From contig NC_092265.1 of NCBI RefSeq assembly GCF_036320965.1, positions 2,252,501 through 2,316,500 of the forward strand: a DNA stretch of 64,000 nucleotides, read 5' to 3'. This DNA comes from Panulirus ornatus. Lineage: Eukaryota > Arthropoda > Malacostraca > Decapoda > Palinuridae. Numbering within the stretch: position 1 is the stretch's first letter; each line of letters opens with the position of its first letter. Below the pieces are notes generated by a model. It saw only the letters and a program-made list of their open reading frames with translations. It had not been told where the DNA came from and made no database searches. Made by a program: the position numbers and the translations under genes. Below are positions 37,656 through 52,211 of this stretch, in pieces.

Positions 37656-40190
37656 TTCTTTCGTACGTGTGTCCAACACATAGCTCGTGTCACATCTCCA
37701 TTCTCCCTTGGCAGAGGAAAGCTGCAGCCTAGCCCCTTCCCGCCTGGAGCCTCGCCCGTCAGTAGACCCTGCACACGTCGCGGTCTGGTATGCAAAGTTA
37801 CGAAGACGGACAGCTCCCACACTAACGGGTCATTTAAATCTCTGTTTAACTGGACAGGGGAACGTGCCAATGACCTGACAAAGGATGGAAATGAAAGTCC
37901 ATTCTTTGCGATTTTCTCTGTAGGAAAGTCCACTTTGTGCCACAACCTACATTGTGCTGAAGACTATTTAGTACCGAGATCATTCTACACAAAGGTATCC
38001 ACACTCACACATTACGTGAGCCAAATACCTCATAATCTCTCATGGTAGTACAGGGATCCACCTAGCGTCACTTATCACTGCCTTCTTACAAGTTTTGATA
38101 CACAAGTATATGACAATCATAAGGTAGAATACCTGCGTCATTACGTGAAACCCGTTACCACTTGCACGATGCCTTGTGACACCTCACCTGTACCCACACT
38201 TGACGCAAGGCAATTCCTGCTGGACACCAGCCGACACACTCTTCGCCTGAGTCACAAGATGGCTTCGCTGTCCCAGCGTTCCAAAATATTTCCATAATTT
38301 TCCAGTGGGGCGTCAGAAGCACGGATGATGGCATTAGAAATCAATACAGTGGTATTACGAGGCAGCATTGCAGGTCTCTGCAGTGTATCAACATTAAATA
38401 TAACAAACATCATCATGAACTTTTGACGTGACAAATACCTCTAGTAGTGTAAAATCGTGGTTGCAAACCCCTCGTCCTCCAGTGGTAGTAGGTTATAATT
38501 AGTTCGTTATCATCATTGTTGTATTAATAACGATAATAACAGGCTCTGGTTTCAGTACATTTGCACGTGACAGCAAGACACAGGATGTCTTCAATATGAG
38601 ACCAGTAGGTTCGTAAGACATAATCTAAAGATGGATCCCAAAAGTTAACAAAATGTTTATTAACTGCTGTTGATCCCCGCTAGAACTGAGTTTCGTTTTT
38701 ATGTATTACGAGAGATCACATGTTCCTTGGAAGGGTAGCAAGATCTGCAGCACATTTCTTGCAGACTCTGGACCGTCATATCAACGCCATCGGCACATGA
38801 TGAATTGTTGTTCTGGGTGATGATGCTAAGCTGAAGACCTTCCCTCCCTCCCTCCTCCTCTGGTTTGTTGCGAACGCCACTTTTTCTCCCCCCACAGTCT
38901 AGATGGTGGTGAAGACGGGGGCTGCATTCCTCTCGCAAACCTGATGTAGCTCAAGACTATTCATCTAGTGTTTAGTTTATATCAACTCATCCCCGGGTCG
39001 TTCTCGCACACATGGACCCCTTCGTCCGTGCCGTGCAGCGGAAACGGATGCATTCAAATACGCATAGCGTCAATATCTTCTAGTTTCTTTCGTCTAAGTA
39101 AAATGATTTGCGTAAATTCTATTACAAATGTGCCTTTGGACGGTCGCGGGTAAAACCCGAGCCCTTGCCAGTGACTGAGTTAGTGAGGCTTCGACGGCAC
39201 AAGTTAATTCATAAGATGATATGCAAATGAATGAGCGAGTTATGCTCATTAAGCACTTGAGTTATGTAGATTAGTCAGAAGGATACGAAAATTCAACACT
39301 AGCCATGCAAATAGAGAAGTGACGCTGTATAATTATCTTCTAATATATGTGAATTAATGACTAATATATAACTCATAATATGACTGCAACTCCGGTGGCA
39401 GATGTTTACAGTTTGATCGAAAAGCTGTGTAAAATCACTCGCTACACGTGTATATAGTTTGCAAATTTCTTTGATCATTTGCTGTCAGTGCAAGTTATTT
39501 GCAACGGCAATAAATTACGCAAGACTTACAAATCATTTATAACCTCCAGGAAGTACGTCGCTATGTTGAAATAATTTTGTAAATTTCAATAACATTCTTC
39601 CGCCTCTGCATTATCATTCTCAATTATTCTCGGGTATTTGCAACGTTTGCAAATTAGTCGTAATAGCAGTAAATGATTTTCGTCTTTTTGTAAGTGTTTA
39701 TCTGAGGTTCCGGGCGTTCCGTTGTTCACAGCTGGTCTACCATGTGACGGTCTTCACCCCTGCGTTAAACAACAAAATTCAATGATTCTTTAACGCACTG
39801 GAACAGATATAAAGCACTCGTTTTAACCATAACAAACACTGGTTAATATTGACTCTTGTGTGCTTGTTATGGTCGCTATCGTACTGCAGAGAATGACTGC
39901 TGTATGCTCAGCTTGGTTCTGAATTTGCTTCAAGTGCAAAAATATCATCCGGCGCTGCCCTAACAAACTGACGTAAGCACAAGTTTTCCAGGACGATGAC
40001 TCGAACCCGGGTGTGCTAAAATGTGCCTCCGCTTCGCCACGGTGGCCTCACAGCTGTCCGTCGGGGACGGTGTCTGGGGTCGGGGCGGTGAGGCCGTTGT
40101 TGAAGTCATTATTCTCCTCACTAAGATAATGGACGACGAAAACAAAATGATTCACTACACAGACACAGAGGAACAAGTTTATCTGAGAGT
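37656..40190. other. Unannotated stretch with octamer-like motifs
   Basis: No gene recognised. Between 39210 and 39660 the motif ATGCAAAT occurs twice (about 39221 and 39305) together with repeated TTTGCAA-type words. This could be a POU-type regulatory element or chance in AT-rich DNA. Confidence 0.3.
39955..40075 (-). mobile_element. tRNA-like sequence (possible SINE head)
   Basis: On the minus strand GTGGCGAAGCGG fits the polymerase III A box and GGGTTCGAGTC fits the B box. They are only about 33 bases apart, shorter than in an intact tRNA, and no acceptor stem pairs, so it is a degenerate tRNA-derived element and not a tRNA gene. Confidence 0.35.
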
Positions 40191-40400
40191 GACGAAGGAA
40201 GAAAAGGGGGCGAGGCAGTGATAGGGGAGAGGGATGGAGGCAGTGAAACGGGAGAAAGTGTGTGGCAGTGAAACGGGGATGAGGGTGACAGAGTGACACA
40301 GGAGAGGGTGCGATTCGCTGACAAAAGTGTGACAATGGAGGGAGGATGAGGCAGTGACAAGTGAGGGAGAGAGAGAGAGAGGCAGTGAAAAGTGAAATAC
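40190..40400 (+). repeat. Decayed purine-rich minisatellite
   Basis: Units around GAGGCAGTGACA-GGGGAGAGGG recur at about 30-base spacing (40211, 40228, 40263, 40350 and 40379). Confidence 0.55.
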
Positions 40401-41202
40401 GGTACATTATATTCCCTTCCTTATATAAGTGTAGAGACATCACTGAAAATTTATGAAATTACGTATATATATTTTCTTCAGTTACTGCGTCAGTTTCTGA
40501 GCAAATCATCTTCGCAAACACACAGTCATAAAGTATAACTTTATATATCTAGTCATCCACAACCTTTACTAATGCTAATATCATTTAGGTTGTATTTCAT
40601 AAGCGAAAATCGAGACGCTCAATATACTTCTACCGAGTTTTTCGCCCGCTAAGTCTCAGAGTTCTTTCATATAAGGAAGCGAACCTTTCCCCCTCTCAGT
40701 GCTGTATATGTTATGTGAGTCTCTCTCAGGAGGCTCGGAACATCTCCAAGTTTACGCTCAGGAGTACAGCAGCGGCTTCAATCCTTCCCAACGATTCGCT
40801 TTTGTTCGACCTTCCTTCCCTCTTCAGCCTTTGTGTAGATCCGGAATTTTAGCCTCTTTTTTTATGGTGTTCTCTTCCTCTCTATATGTTAATGATCGCG
40901 TGAACCCTTTTCCCTGGGCCACTGAAGAGCAAATGTCGGCCTCTCCTGGAGGGGAACTCGCTCTTATGCCCGTCTCGTCCCCACATTTGTTCCCTATGTT
41001 ATTGCTGTTCGCTCCACCGACGATTATATTCATTTTTTTTTCCTCGCTTCGTCTCCTGTCCTAATTATTGCGCTCTTATAAGGTACGTACAAAATACAAA
41101 GAAGATAACCTGCATATGACTCTACGTCAATGATTGTGATAAATGGGCTTTATAAATTTTTGAGGCGCAAATTAAATCCACCAAATTCGTCATTCAATGC
41201 TT

Positions 41203-41206
<4 letters not shown>
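40401..41206. other. Unannotated stretch
   Basis: No gene, repeat family or RNA recognised. Confidence 0.4.

Positions 41207-41274
<68 letters not shown>
41207..41274. repeat. (TC)n microsatellite
   Basis: Pure CT dinucleotides over about 68 bases on the plus strand. Confidence 0.97.
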
Positions 41275-41280
<6 letters not shown>

Positions 41281-41772
41281 TTTGGGAAAGAGGCGCTGCA
41301 GGTCCTTAATGTCACTCTGGAATTCTTCATTCAATGCCTTTTATACATTCAGGGTAAACGATATCATCTGTGCGCTCAATTTGATCGTAACTACAATTCA
41401 AAAAGCTCGTTGAATATTGTTGAGGCACACACCCAAGAACTCCCGGGACTTTAGGGAACTTTGGTAGAAGAGGAAGTGAAGTGATATCAGGTTTAGATGA
41501 GTTAGTGAGAAAGAACACTGGTCTCACTCGGCGTTCTGAGCCAAAGATCGACCCCAGTGCTTTCGTAGAGCGGTAGACCAACTTCTTCTTTTTCTCTTTT
41601 TTTTCATCATAAGAAAAAAGGGTAGAAAGTAGAGTCGTTGGTACAGAGGAGTCACCGCCAGCAGCTTTATTCTGCACTGTGTATTCTCTCTCATCTCAGA
41701 GACGAAACTCGAGAGGAGTGTAATTCCTTTTTGAGACGAGATCGCAAGCTGCTCCAGATAAAGTATGTCACC

Positions 41773-41774
<2 letters not shown>

Positions 41775-41835
<61 letters not shown>
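41775..41835. repeat. (AG)n microsatellite
   Basis: Pure AG dinucleotides over about 60 bases, the complement of the array 500 bases upstream. Confidence 0.97.
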
Positions 41836-41838
<3 letters not shown>

Positions 41839-42006
41839 CCACTCCAGTTACGGTAGATTGGTCCCTCTGATACCAGGAGCGGGGTACCTGGTATTCTGGT
41901 AACAGCCTCAATGGACAACAGGTGGCTTCTTTTGTCCATGGTTGGGCTGGCTGGAGGCGCAGGTTCGGTAATGGGGGGAAGATGTGAAGCTCTGTGGTGT
42001 TAACGG

Positions 42007-42110
<104 letters not shown>

Positions 42111-42480
42111 AACACAAACTCCTCGACTGTGGCAACTGTAGACATATACAGACAGCCACAAACACCACACCACTGGACAACGGTGCACCACAGTGCTCCT
42201 GGTCTGCGCCTAGAATCACACTGCCGCCTCCCTCACTGGCAGCTGGGCTCCTCCCGGACCTGGCGAGTGTCTGTGTGAGGCGAAATGTATCAAGATTAAG
42301 GAAACTTGGTCCGTGTGGCGGAGGGAGGGAGGGAGGGAGGTGGTGGCAAGTGGGCCATCAGGGCCGCCTTGTCCTCTCTTTTCTGGAAGGGTTGAGGACA
42401 TTTTTTCTTCCAATAACGGGTTGTGGCCACTTCCCTCGCCAACCCTTCTCATACTCTCACACACTCCCTCTCTCCCTCCC

Positions 42481-42484
<4 letters not shown>

Positions 42485-42571
<87 letters not shown>

Positions 42572-42572
42572 T
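42485..42572. repeat. (CT)n followed by (CA)n
   Basis: About 76 bases of CT then a short CA run. Confidence 0.97.
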
Positions 42573-44620
42573 CACCAGGAAAGGCGAAAAGCTGTTCACT
42601 TTTTTACTGAATTGATAATTTTTTAACGGATTCTCGGATACGGGGCTCTGGGGGAGTGGAGAGATTCGCAAAGCTGGCAGTTTTGAATGTACCATGAGGC
42701 ACGAGGCTTCGGGGAGACGTTTGTACTTTGTGAGTTGCTCATTTTGAGGATATTGAGTTATCCAGCAGCTCTGTGTACCTAGTGTTGCGAGTGTGTTCCT
42801 TCATGTTCAGCTAATGGGCCAGTAACACAGCAATTAGTGTCACATTACTATTCATATTTATCGTATTCTAACCCAAGACCCACTAAGTATACAGTACTCT
42901 ATCCCTGTGTTACAGCCCATGACATACGTTCATAAATTCATTACTAATAACTAATTATCTTTAGCGATTATGACAATGATAAAATGTATCATTACCATAA
43001 CTACATAATTACTGTTCCTTATTTTCTAAAAGCAATAATTCGATATAACATTAAAAGGAAGCAACAATATTCATGAAGTATGTATGTAAGGCGTTTACAT
43101 CTAAGCTGTATATCTTGGCTCAGTTGTGACCAGGATTTCTACATTCATACACTGCCTTCAGGTTTATTATTTTGCCGCTATCAGCCCTACGATCATCCTG
43201 CACAAAATAACGCACAAGGATAACAGAGGCCACAAAGGCTCTGAGTGGAAGCCCACTGTGCAGACGATCAAAACAAACGTCATCATACAGTTTGTACGTC
43301 ACAGAAGCTGACAATCTTCCTATACAGAAAACGAAACTAGGAATTGCAAGAAGTGGATACAATCTCAGAATTTCAGGTACCATCAACAATAAGATGTTGA
43401 GCCATTACTTGTACAGTTTGTTTGAGCTTATGCTAATGTAAGATATAGTATTGTGGTGTATGTGTCCATATACCTGTCCACACACTGCTAATCATGTGAT
43501 TAATATCCCCAAGTTGACTAAAGCTCAATAACACCAACAACTTTGCATTTAACCTAACAGTGACAACGTCTTGCAGTCGACGGATCTCGTAGCTTTTCTA
43601 TACGCATGTCTTGCGTGACGTACTTCATCCTGATGGAAACTGGGTCTGCTGGTGCTTAGTGACATCTGTCTATCTCCTGACATTCCCCTCCTCATTACGG
43701 TATTTAGATGTCTAATTGAGATAGCGTGTTGAATACGGTGAACACTTCTGTTTGCAAAGGAGTCAGTTCCCCAGTTATCTGTTCTCATGTTCTTCCTTTA
43801 TCTTTTACCGTTCGCCTGGATCACAATGGTAGAATCTCCTCCAGCCCTCCCAGTGGCAGAGTTGAGAGAGCCGTCACTTTAGACACTCTGTGTGGCGATC
43901 TTTTCAGTCTGGAGACTGGACAGTGGACATTGCTCAAGAGCACTGGTTTTTGCAACCTGTTGAAGGTGAAGATGTTGCGAGTGATGTGAGAGGTGACATG
44001 AAAGGGGGTTGAATGCCAGGGAGGGAGGGAGGTACCCTTTCTTTCCTTCTAATTTTGTACAATTCAATGTCCTCCAGTTACTGTCTTGTGCGTGTCTGCT
44101 ATTGGATCCTTTTAGATTCATTTGATCGATGGCGTATATGAATATCCAACTCATTAGTTTTCTCTGTCCCTATTTCAATTTTCCTACTCCTACTGTCTAC
44201 TTCTACCCCTCACCCTTTTCTTCCCTTCATTATCTCTCCACCTTCCCCCATCCCCCACACCAAGCTCCTGGTCAGTATGATACCGTAATTCAAGTCTCAG
44301 TACTTGTTTATATCTAGTCTACTAACACAGTACAGCTAGGCATGGATAACCTGTGTGCTGGTGATGTTACGATGCCCCGGGAATACTATGCTTGATAAAG
44401 GCGAGGCAGCGACCTCAATAGATCGGTGAGACTCGAAGGGTCGTCAGGTCTTCAGAATAATGGATAACGAACTGATATAAAACGACTGACGCACAGTGTG
44501 AATCACGTCACTGATGGGAAATACGGAAGCGTGCAGGAAGGCATGAGGCACGGGGCAGGGAGTATGGTACTGTTAGATGATGAGGAACGGTACTGATCGA
44601 AGCGAAGGGAGCCGAGCTGG
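42573..44620. other. Unannotated stretch
   Basis: No convincing gene. The minus-strand frame 43120-43389 (89 codons) has an ordinary amino acid mix but no motif or splice support. Confidence 0.4.
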
Positions 44621-44624
44621 GCCA

Positions 44625-44860
44625 CCTCGAGCACTGACACTGATGAGAATGACAGAGGTTTCGAATCCATCAATGATGCACCTTGTTTACCATGTCAGTG
44701 ATGAGAATGACAGTGGTTTGAATGACCCAATAATGGACGACGCGTACCTATGACACTGATAATGAATAGACAGTGGCGTGAATGGATCGATGGTACGTCG
44801 GTTGGACTGAGGAAGTGATGAGAACGACAATAGTTGGAATGGAAGGATGGTAAAGGGATG
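44625..44860 (+). repeat. Decayed minisatellite of about 60 bp
   Basis: Four units start with a CACTGATGAGAATGACAGTGG-like core at about 44638, 44698, 44754 and 44814, each followed by TTTGAATGGATC-like sequence. Units are well diverged. Confidence 0.65.
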
Positions 44861-44929
44861 GAGGGAAGAGAGTACAAGGTATGTTTCCTTCCCTCCTCAG
44901 CCTACAGTGTCCTGCGTCGACTGGAACAT

Positions 44930-45005
44930 TTGTGGCAAAGTCGAGGACACTCTACTGGCCGGCGTTCGATCCCAAGGCCTTTTAGTTACAAGAATATAGA
45001 TGAGG
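44930..45005 (+). mobile_element. tRNA-like sequence (possible SINE head)
   Basis: A box-like GTGGCAAAGTCGAGG and B box-like GCGTTCGATCCC, about 29 bases apart, a spacing similar to the tRNA-like sequence near 40.0 kb. It lacks the rest of a tRNA cloverleaf. Confidence 0.35.
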
Positions 45006-45337
45006 AGAAGTGAGGACAGTGTGGAAGGTTTACGTCATTATGGCTGACTCGTGAGGTAGATGAGTCGTACATAACTTTTGATTTGTACAACCATCACTAA
45101 CTGAAGCAGCGCCATTTTACCTTCGCTACTACAGTCACCATCACAACCATCATTGTGGTGTTCCTGTCATGGCACTTATTATGATGGATACTCATGGTAC
45201 TTATAGTGTGTACTTATCTCGGTTATTGACATAATGTGTACCTATTCTGGCTCTTGCTATGGTGTGCAATTATCATAGTACTTGTAATGGCGTGTACTTG
45301 GTACAGTGTGTATCTAAGCTGTGGCTTTTCTCAGATT

Positions 45338-45430
<93 letters not shown>
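45338..45430. repeat. (AT)n microsatellite
   Basis: About 90 bases of AT with one ACAT interruption near the start. Confidence 0.97.
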
Positions 45431-45432
<2 letters not shown>

Positions 45433-47072
45433 AACGAGTTTCTGTACAAAAAAGCGAGATACCTCATCTTATACTCATTGCTGGTAATAAAGTCAAATAA
45501 CTTCCCGCGTAATCCAATTTTTTGTGCTGCTAAACGCCACCAATTTCAAACCCGATGGTGTCCATTGATCTTATAAGCGTGTGATCCCCGCCCGCCACAT
45601 TACACAGCCGTCACACCGGAAAGTGACCACAACCCTTGCCATCTCTCTCCATACTCAGGTCATCTTTCGCCCCATACTTTCAGGACACAAGTCTCTACAC
45701 CATCGTTTCTGCGAGTTGTATGACTAAATAACGTACAACACGTTTGTTTTACATCGTTCAGCTGGTCGTAACTCTTGAACGTAATGAATGCACAGATTTA
45801 CCTTTGACTTAAAAGAAAATCAGAGACCAGGTAGATGGCAACGTCGTTTCAATTTTTGCCCTTTTGCCACCATTTCAACGAGGTGGGATTTATGTCCAAG
45901 ATTTCCCCAATAGTCGCCTTTGTGTTGGGGTCTTATTATTTCCTCCTTTTACCACTGCCTTTTTTGTCGGAACTTCGTCCTTTTTTACTCGCATTTTCCC
46001 AACAATGACGCCCTCTGACCCCCGCCGAGTTTCCGAATTTTAGAAAATAGTGATACGACGCTGCCGATATATCTTTTTAAAGATATTTAATACGTTACTT
46101 ATAATGTCTTATCTTATTTCATTCTGCTTCTCAACCTAATCACTATACATTAGAGGGGTATATGAAATAGGATGAAAAAAAAATCGATGCACGAGTAACT
46201 TCTACATTTACAAGAGTTACCGTTAAGATTGGATGGCATCTACAGCTGATGTGGTGGCAATATGTTTTGTTAAAGGCGCCGGGGAGTCAACAGATCCCAT
46301 CATTTGACCTAAGCTGTGTGACTTTCCTCGCTTTATTGGGTTAGTCATGGACATTATAAGCTGTATTACCTCTACTGCAATCTTTATTATTGAGGAAACA
46401 TACATATAGCCCCTCCTCTCACACCCACACCAATCTAAAGATAAGGAAACATTCATCACTGGTATTCACACACGGAACATTATCTCAGTATTCCTGAAAC
46501 AAGTTTCTTCGATGATTGTAAACTATTTTCTTTCTCTAGGAAGTAAATTCTGCACAAATTGAATAATGGTTTTGGAACTGGGAGACGTTCGGCCCTAAAC
46601 GTACCTGCTTTAATTTCATGGTTGATTATTATATAAACTTTGTTCTTTATTTCGTAAAGTGAGACGCTGTTTATGACATCAGGCGCTCCTGCTGGAGAGT
46701 TGAATCGTGACCACCTTGGATGGAGAAAGAAAAATAAGAGCGTATGAGAAACAGACGGAAAAGATCAATTTCAGTTCCCCAGGTGTCTTTTCTTTTTTCT
46801 TTTAAGTCAAGAAGATTATAGGAAGAGGGAAACATAAAAGGAGGAGAATTCCACTGCTTTGTTGTTCGGGAACAGATTAAGAAAGGTAGGCAGTTTAACT
46901 CAAGGTATTTGCGTAACGTACTGGGTCCTGGGGTCACCTACTTATTTATCATTATTACCACTACTACTACTACTACCACTCCTAATTCTACGACCATCAT
47001 TGATAATGATGATGATAATATTAGCAATAACAACAATAATATGCTATAGGTTTAAAGTTGCTCTGTTTCCAA
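45431..47072. other. Unannotated stretch
   Basis: No gene recognised. A short (ACT)n trinucleotide run lies near 46960-46980. Confidence 0.4.
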
Positions 47073-47331
47073 TCAAAGATTGAGGTATTTGACAGGAACG
47101 CCGATTCGAACGTCAGTATCAACCAGAATCACATTTCCTCTTCGTATGATGTAGGATGATTCAGACCAACACCCATCTTGAGGCACATCAGTCCTGGATG
47201 AGTGATGGTCCACCTCCTCCTCCAGACCCCAGTGATGAGGACTTGAGGTGCATTCCACTTGCTCCATGACCCCGTGCGAGATGCTGGAAACACAGATGTC
47301 CACCCTTGCGTCTTTCCGCCACTCCAAGACG
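47073..47331 (-). CDS. Candidate orphan terminal exon
   Basis: On the minus strand a strong acceptor (ten T then AG) opens a frame of 86 codons to a TGA. The predicted peptide has a non-repetitive, protein-like mix with acidic, His and Cys residues (LEWRKDARVDICVSSISHG, VDHHSSRTDVPQDGCW, YIIRRGNVILVDTDVRIG). I recognise no family and find no partner exon upstream in the window. It could be the last exon of a gene whose other exons lie beyond recognition, or a chance frame. Confidence 0.28.
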
Positions 47332-49000
<1,669 letters not shown>

Positions 49001-49117
49001 GATATAATGAATGAATATGATGAATAAAATCGTCAGTGAATTCTTAAATGCAGTAATAATAACATCACAGATCGTGTCTCACCAATATTATAGAATTACC
49101 AAACTTGTGGCAAGTGC

Positions 49118-49235
49118 ACTCCTTCCTCTACACCCCCTTTCCCCTCCTCTACACCCCCTTTCCCCTCCCCTACACCCCCTTTCCCCTCCCCTACACCCCC
49201 TTTCCCCTCCTGTACACCCCCTTTCCCCTCCCCCC
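49118..49235 (+). repeat. 21-bp minisatellite
   Basis: Five to six units of TACACCCCCTTTCCCCTCC-type sequence with a 21-base period. Because the unit is a multiple of three, every frame is open and spells a seven-residue repeat (HPLSPPL), which is not evidence of a protein. Confidence 0.95.
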
Positions 49236-49676
49236 TCTTCCACATAGTTTGTTGTCGCCGTTGCCATGGTGACAGCGTCTCCCTCCCTCCACAATACCCG
49301 CGCTGTTGTTCCCATCTATTTCGGCCACCAATTTAATGCGTCGCTCAATTACGCTCCGACTGGCTAGAAGTCTTGATTAACTGAGGAGTCGCGAAGGTTG
49401 TGTTATCAGAACGTTGTGGGCCAGGCAGTTTAGAATTAAGGCTGTTTGAAATTGAGGCTGTTTAGATCACGATTGATTCTTAAAGTGAGGGTGAGGGTGG
49501 GGAAGATGATATCAAATTAAGGAATAGATAATTACGATCGTTATTTCTTATCCTGAATGATACAGATGAAGATTAATAGCCTTCAGTAAGAATATGATGT
49601 TAGAGTTTCATATTCAAGAAGTAAATCGAAAGACATTAATGGTTTTCTATGTTGGGGATATTGCATGGTCCAGAGC

Positions 49677-49893
<217 letters not shown>

Positions 49894-50199
49894 CATGTTA
49901 GTAATTATCTTTGCTTCCTTTACGCATCAGGTCATTCATCTTATTTCCTTATTTATTTACTGTTTATATCTCCAATATATGTCCAAATAAGTGAAGATCA
50001 AGACTATATTTCTCTAAAAAATACTGAAGCGCATCAACATGAGAGTCTTGGTCAACCATATCAAGATCAAAACACGCCATCAAATGTCATCTTCATCTAC
50101 TGACATCATCTCTACCAGTGCCACCATCAACCACACCATTCTGTGTTTATGGTAGCTGAGACGGCATGGGCAACTGAATGTCCTAATCAAGGCCATCTC

Positions 50200-50204
<5 letters not shown>

Positions 50205-50272
<68 letters not shown>
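50205..50272. repeat. (AT)n microsatellite
   Basis: About 68 bases of pure AT. Confidence 0.97.
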
Positions 50273-50278
<6 letters not shown>

Positions 50279-50309
50279 TTGTACGTCTAGTTAAGTTCAT
50301 GCAAGAAGC

Positions 50310-50405
50310 GGTTGAGAGAGCGCTATGGTCGGGGCGGTACGGGAACTAGCCAGCCTGTCATTGCTGCTCATTTGCACAATTAGTGGGTATCGATCCCTGG
50401 TGCTC
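50310..50405 (+). mobile_element. Possible tRNA-derived SINE
   Basis: GTGGGTATCGATCCCTGG resembles a B box. Upstream GGTTGAGAGAGCGC is a poor A box. Weak evidence only. Confidence 0.25.
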
Positions 50406-50739
50406 TGGATACACCTGCTGCCCTCACGTGGTCATTATTTTTCTATAACTATTCTGTAATTATGTAACTTTCAGGTCACTGGTAATTATTCTCAGGCTGT
50501 CATGTGTATTAAAAGTCAAAAGAAAACGATTAAAACATTATTATTGATATGGAGAGACGATTATGGTTTGCCTACTCCTTTCTGAGGCGACTATGAATTC
50601 AGGAACGTTTTTGGTTGTATGAAAAGTTATTCAACCTTCTACAGATGTAGACGATCCTTATGAGCAATGGATAACCGTAAACTAAACTCATAAAACAGAA
50701 TTCTAGTGTAAGAACGGTGAAATACAAAGTCCCATAACT

Positions 50740-52159
50740 TAAGGGTAAGGGGAAAGAATAGTCTGGGAAAATCTTAGGGGGTAAAGTTTGAGGTTAGTAT
50801 GAAAGCGAAAGCCAAGGAAAGGGTAACATTGCTGGTGAAGCAGGAGTTGTGGGAGTGTGTGGAAAGAGTGTAAGTATGTGAGGTCCAGACTGATGTGGGT
50901 AAAATGAAAGTAGATCACGAGAGGCGGTGATTATTAGTGCTTATGCACCTGGACACGAGAAGAAATACGATAGAAGGTGAGTGGGTGTATCAGCAGTTTT
51001 GATGCAAGAGACGGGGTGTTAGTGAAGTGTGACAAATGCGACAGTGCGTAATGTGGTAGCTGAGTGTATAATTTGGGGGTATGGGGCATTCAGTGAATGG
51101 AAATGGTGAACAGCTTTTGGATTAGTGAGCTGAAAAAGGAATGGTTACTGGGAATACTTAGTTTAAAAACAGGGACATACACAAGTTTATGTGGTTCAGT
51201 CGTTAAGATGGTATCCGAGCATAACTGAATTACGCACCAAGTGACAGGCATGCAAAAGAGAGATTCTAGGATGCAAACTTCAGGGAAAATAAGACGTCTT
51301 AAAAGAAAGTTGATAGTGTCAGATAAAAGTGAACAAATTGGAACATTAGCGAAGGGGGCAAATGGGAAAGTAATGAGATGAAGAGATGGAGTAAGTACTT
51401 TGAAGGATTGTAGAATATGTTTGATAAGGAGGTGGCAAATGTAGGAAGTTTGGGTCGGGGAGGTATGCGAAGTGAGAGAGTCAGGCAAATGGTTTGGTGA
51501 CGAGAGAAGAGGTGGTGAAAGCCTTGCGTACGATGAAATGTGGCAAGGCGGCTGGAGTGTATGGTACTGCACTTGAATTTCTTAAGAAAAGGGATGGCTG
51601 TGTCGTTGATTGGTTAATTAGGATTTTCAATGTATGCATGAAATCATGATGAAGTGATTGAGGAATGGCGGAATGCATATATAGTGCCACCGTACAAAAG
51701 CAAGGGGGAAAAATTGCGTGCAGAGAACATCAGATTGAGGAGGAACAATACGAAAGGTGTTACGAAGATATAGTGTGGGAGGAAAACTGTTAGAAGCAGT
51801 GAGGATATGTGTCAGAAGTGGAGGGGACAGGGAGGGAGAGACCAAACTGGATATGGAAGCATAGAGTGAAAAGATTTCGAGTGATCGGGGACTGAACATG
51901 CAGGAGGGTGAAATGCGTGCACGGGATAGGGTGAACTGGAGCGATGTGGTATACAGGGGGCGACAAGCCGTCAGTGGACTGAGCTAGGGCATATGAAGTA
52001 GCTGGAGGAAACCATAGAAAGGTTTGTGGAGCCTGGTTGCGGTTAGGGAGCTGTGCTTTCGGTTCATTACAGCTAGAGAATGGATGTAAGCGAATGCGGC
52101 CTTTCTTCTGCTCCTGGCCCTACATCGCTAATGCAGGAAACACCGAAAAGAATATGAAC

Positions 52160-52165
<6 letters not shown>
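50740..52165 (+). mobile_element. Decayed RTE-like LINE copy
   Basis: Includes remnants of the endonuclease/linker region (GGTTAGTATGAAAGCGAAAGC, AGGAGTTGTGGGAGTGTG), the RT start ([18 protein letters not shown] near 51520) and EEWRNAYIVPPYKSKG near 51660. The RT core is missing: the sequence jumps at about 51725-51805 to GRPNWIWKH-like C-terminal sequence. The 3' UTR follows, with the older-type tail AATGCAGGAAACACCG. It matches the decayed copies of the left half and is their only relative in the right half. Confidence 0.8.

Positions 52166-52210
<45 letters not shown>
52166..52210. repeat. (GT)n microsatellite at LINE 3' end
   Basis: About 44 bases of GT following the LINE tail. Confidence 0.97.

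Positions 52211-52211
<1 letters not shown>

Noticed and set aside
41505..41585. tRNA-like motif (GGTCTACCGCTCTACG, GGGTCGATC)
   Set aside because: The boxes are poor, in the wrong spacing, and no arms pair.
43120..43389. 89-codon minus-strand frame
   Set aside because: Ordinary composition but no family match, no strong splice sites and no neighbouring exons.
49011..49247. HPLSPPL repeat protein
   Set aside because: It is a 21-bp minisatellite read in frame. All frames are open and there is no gene context.
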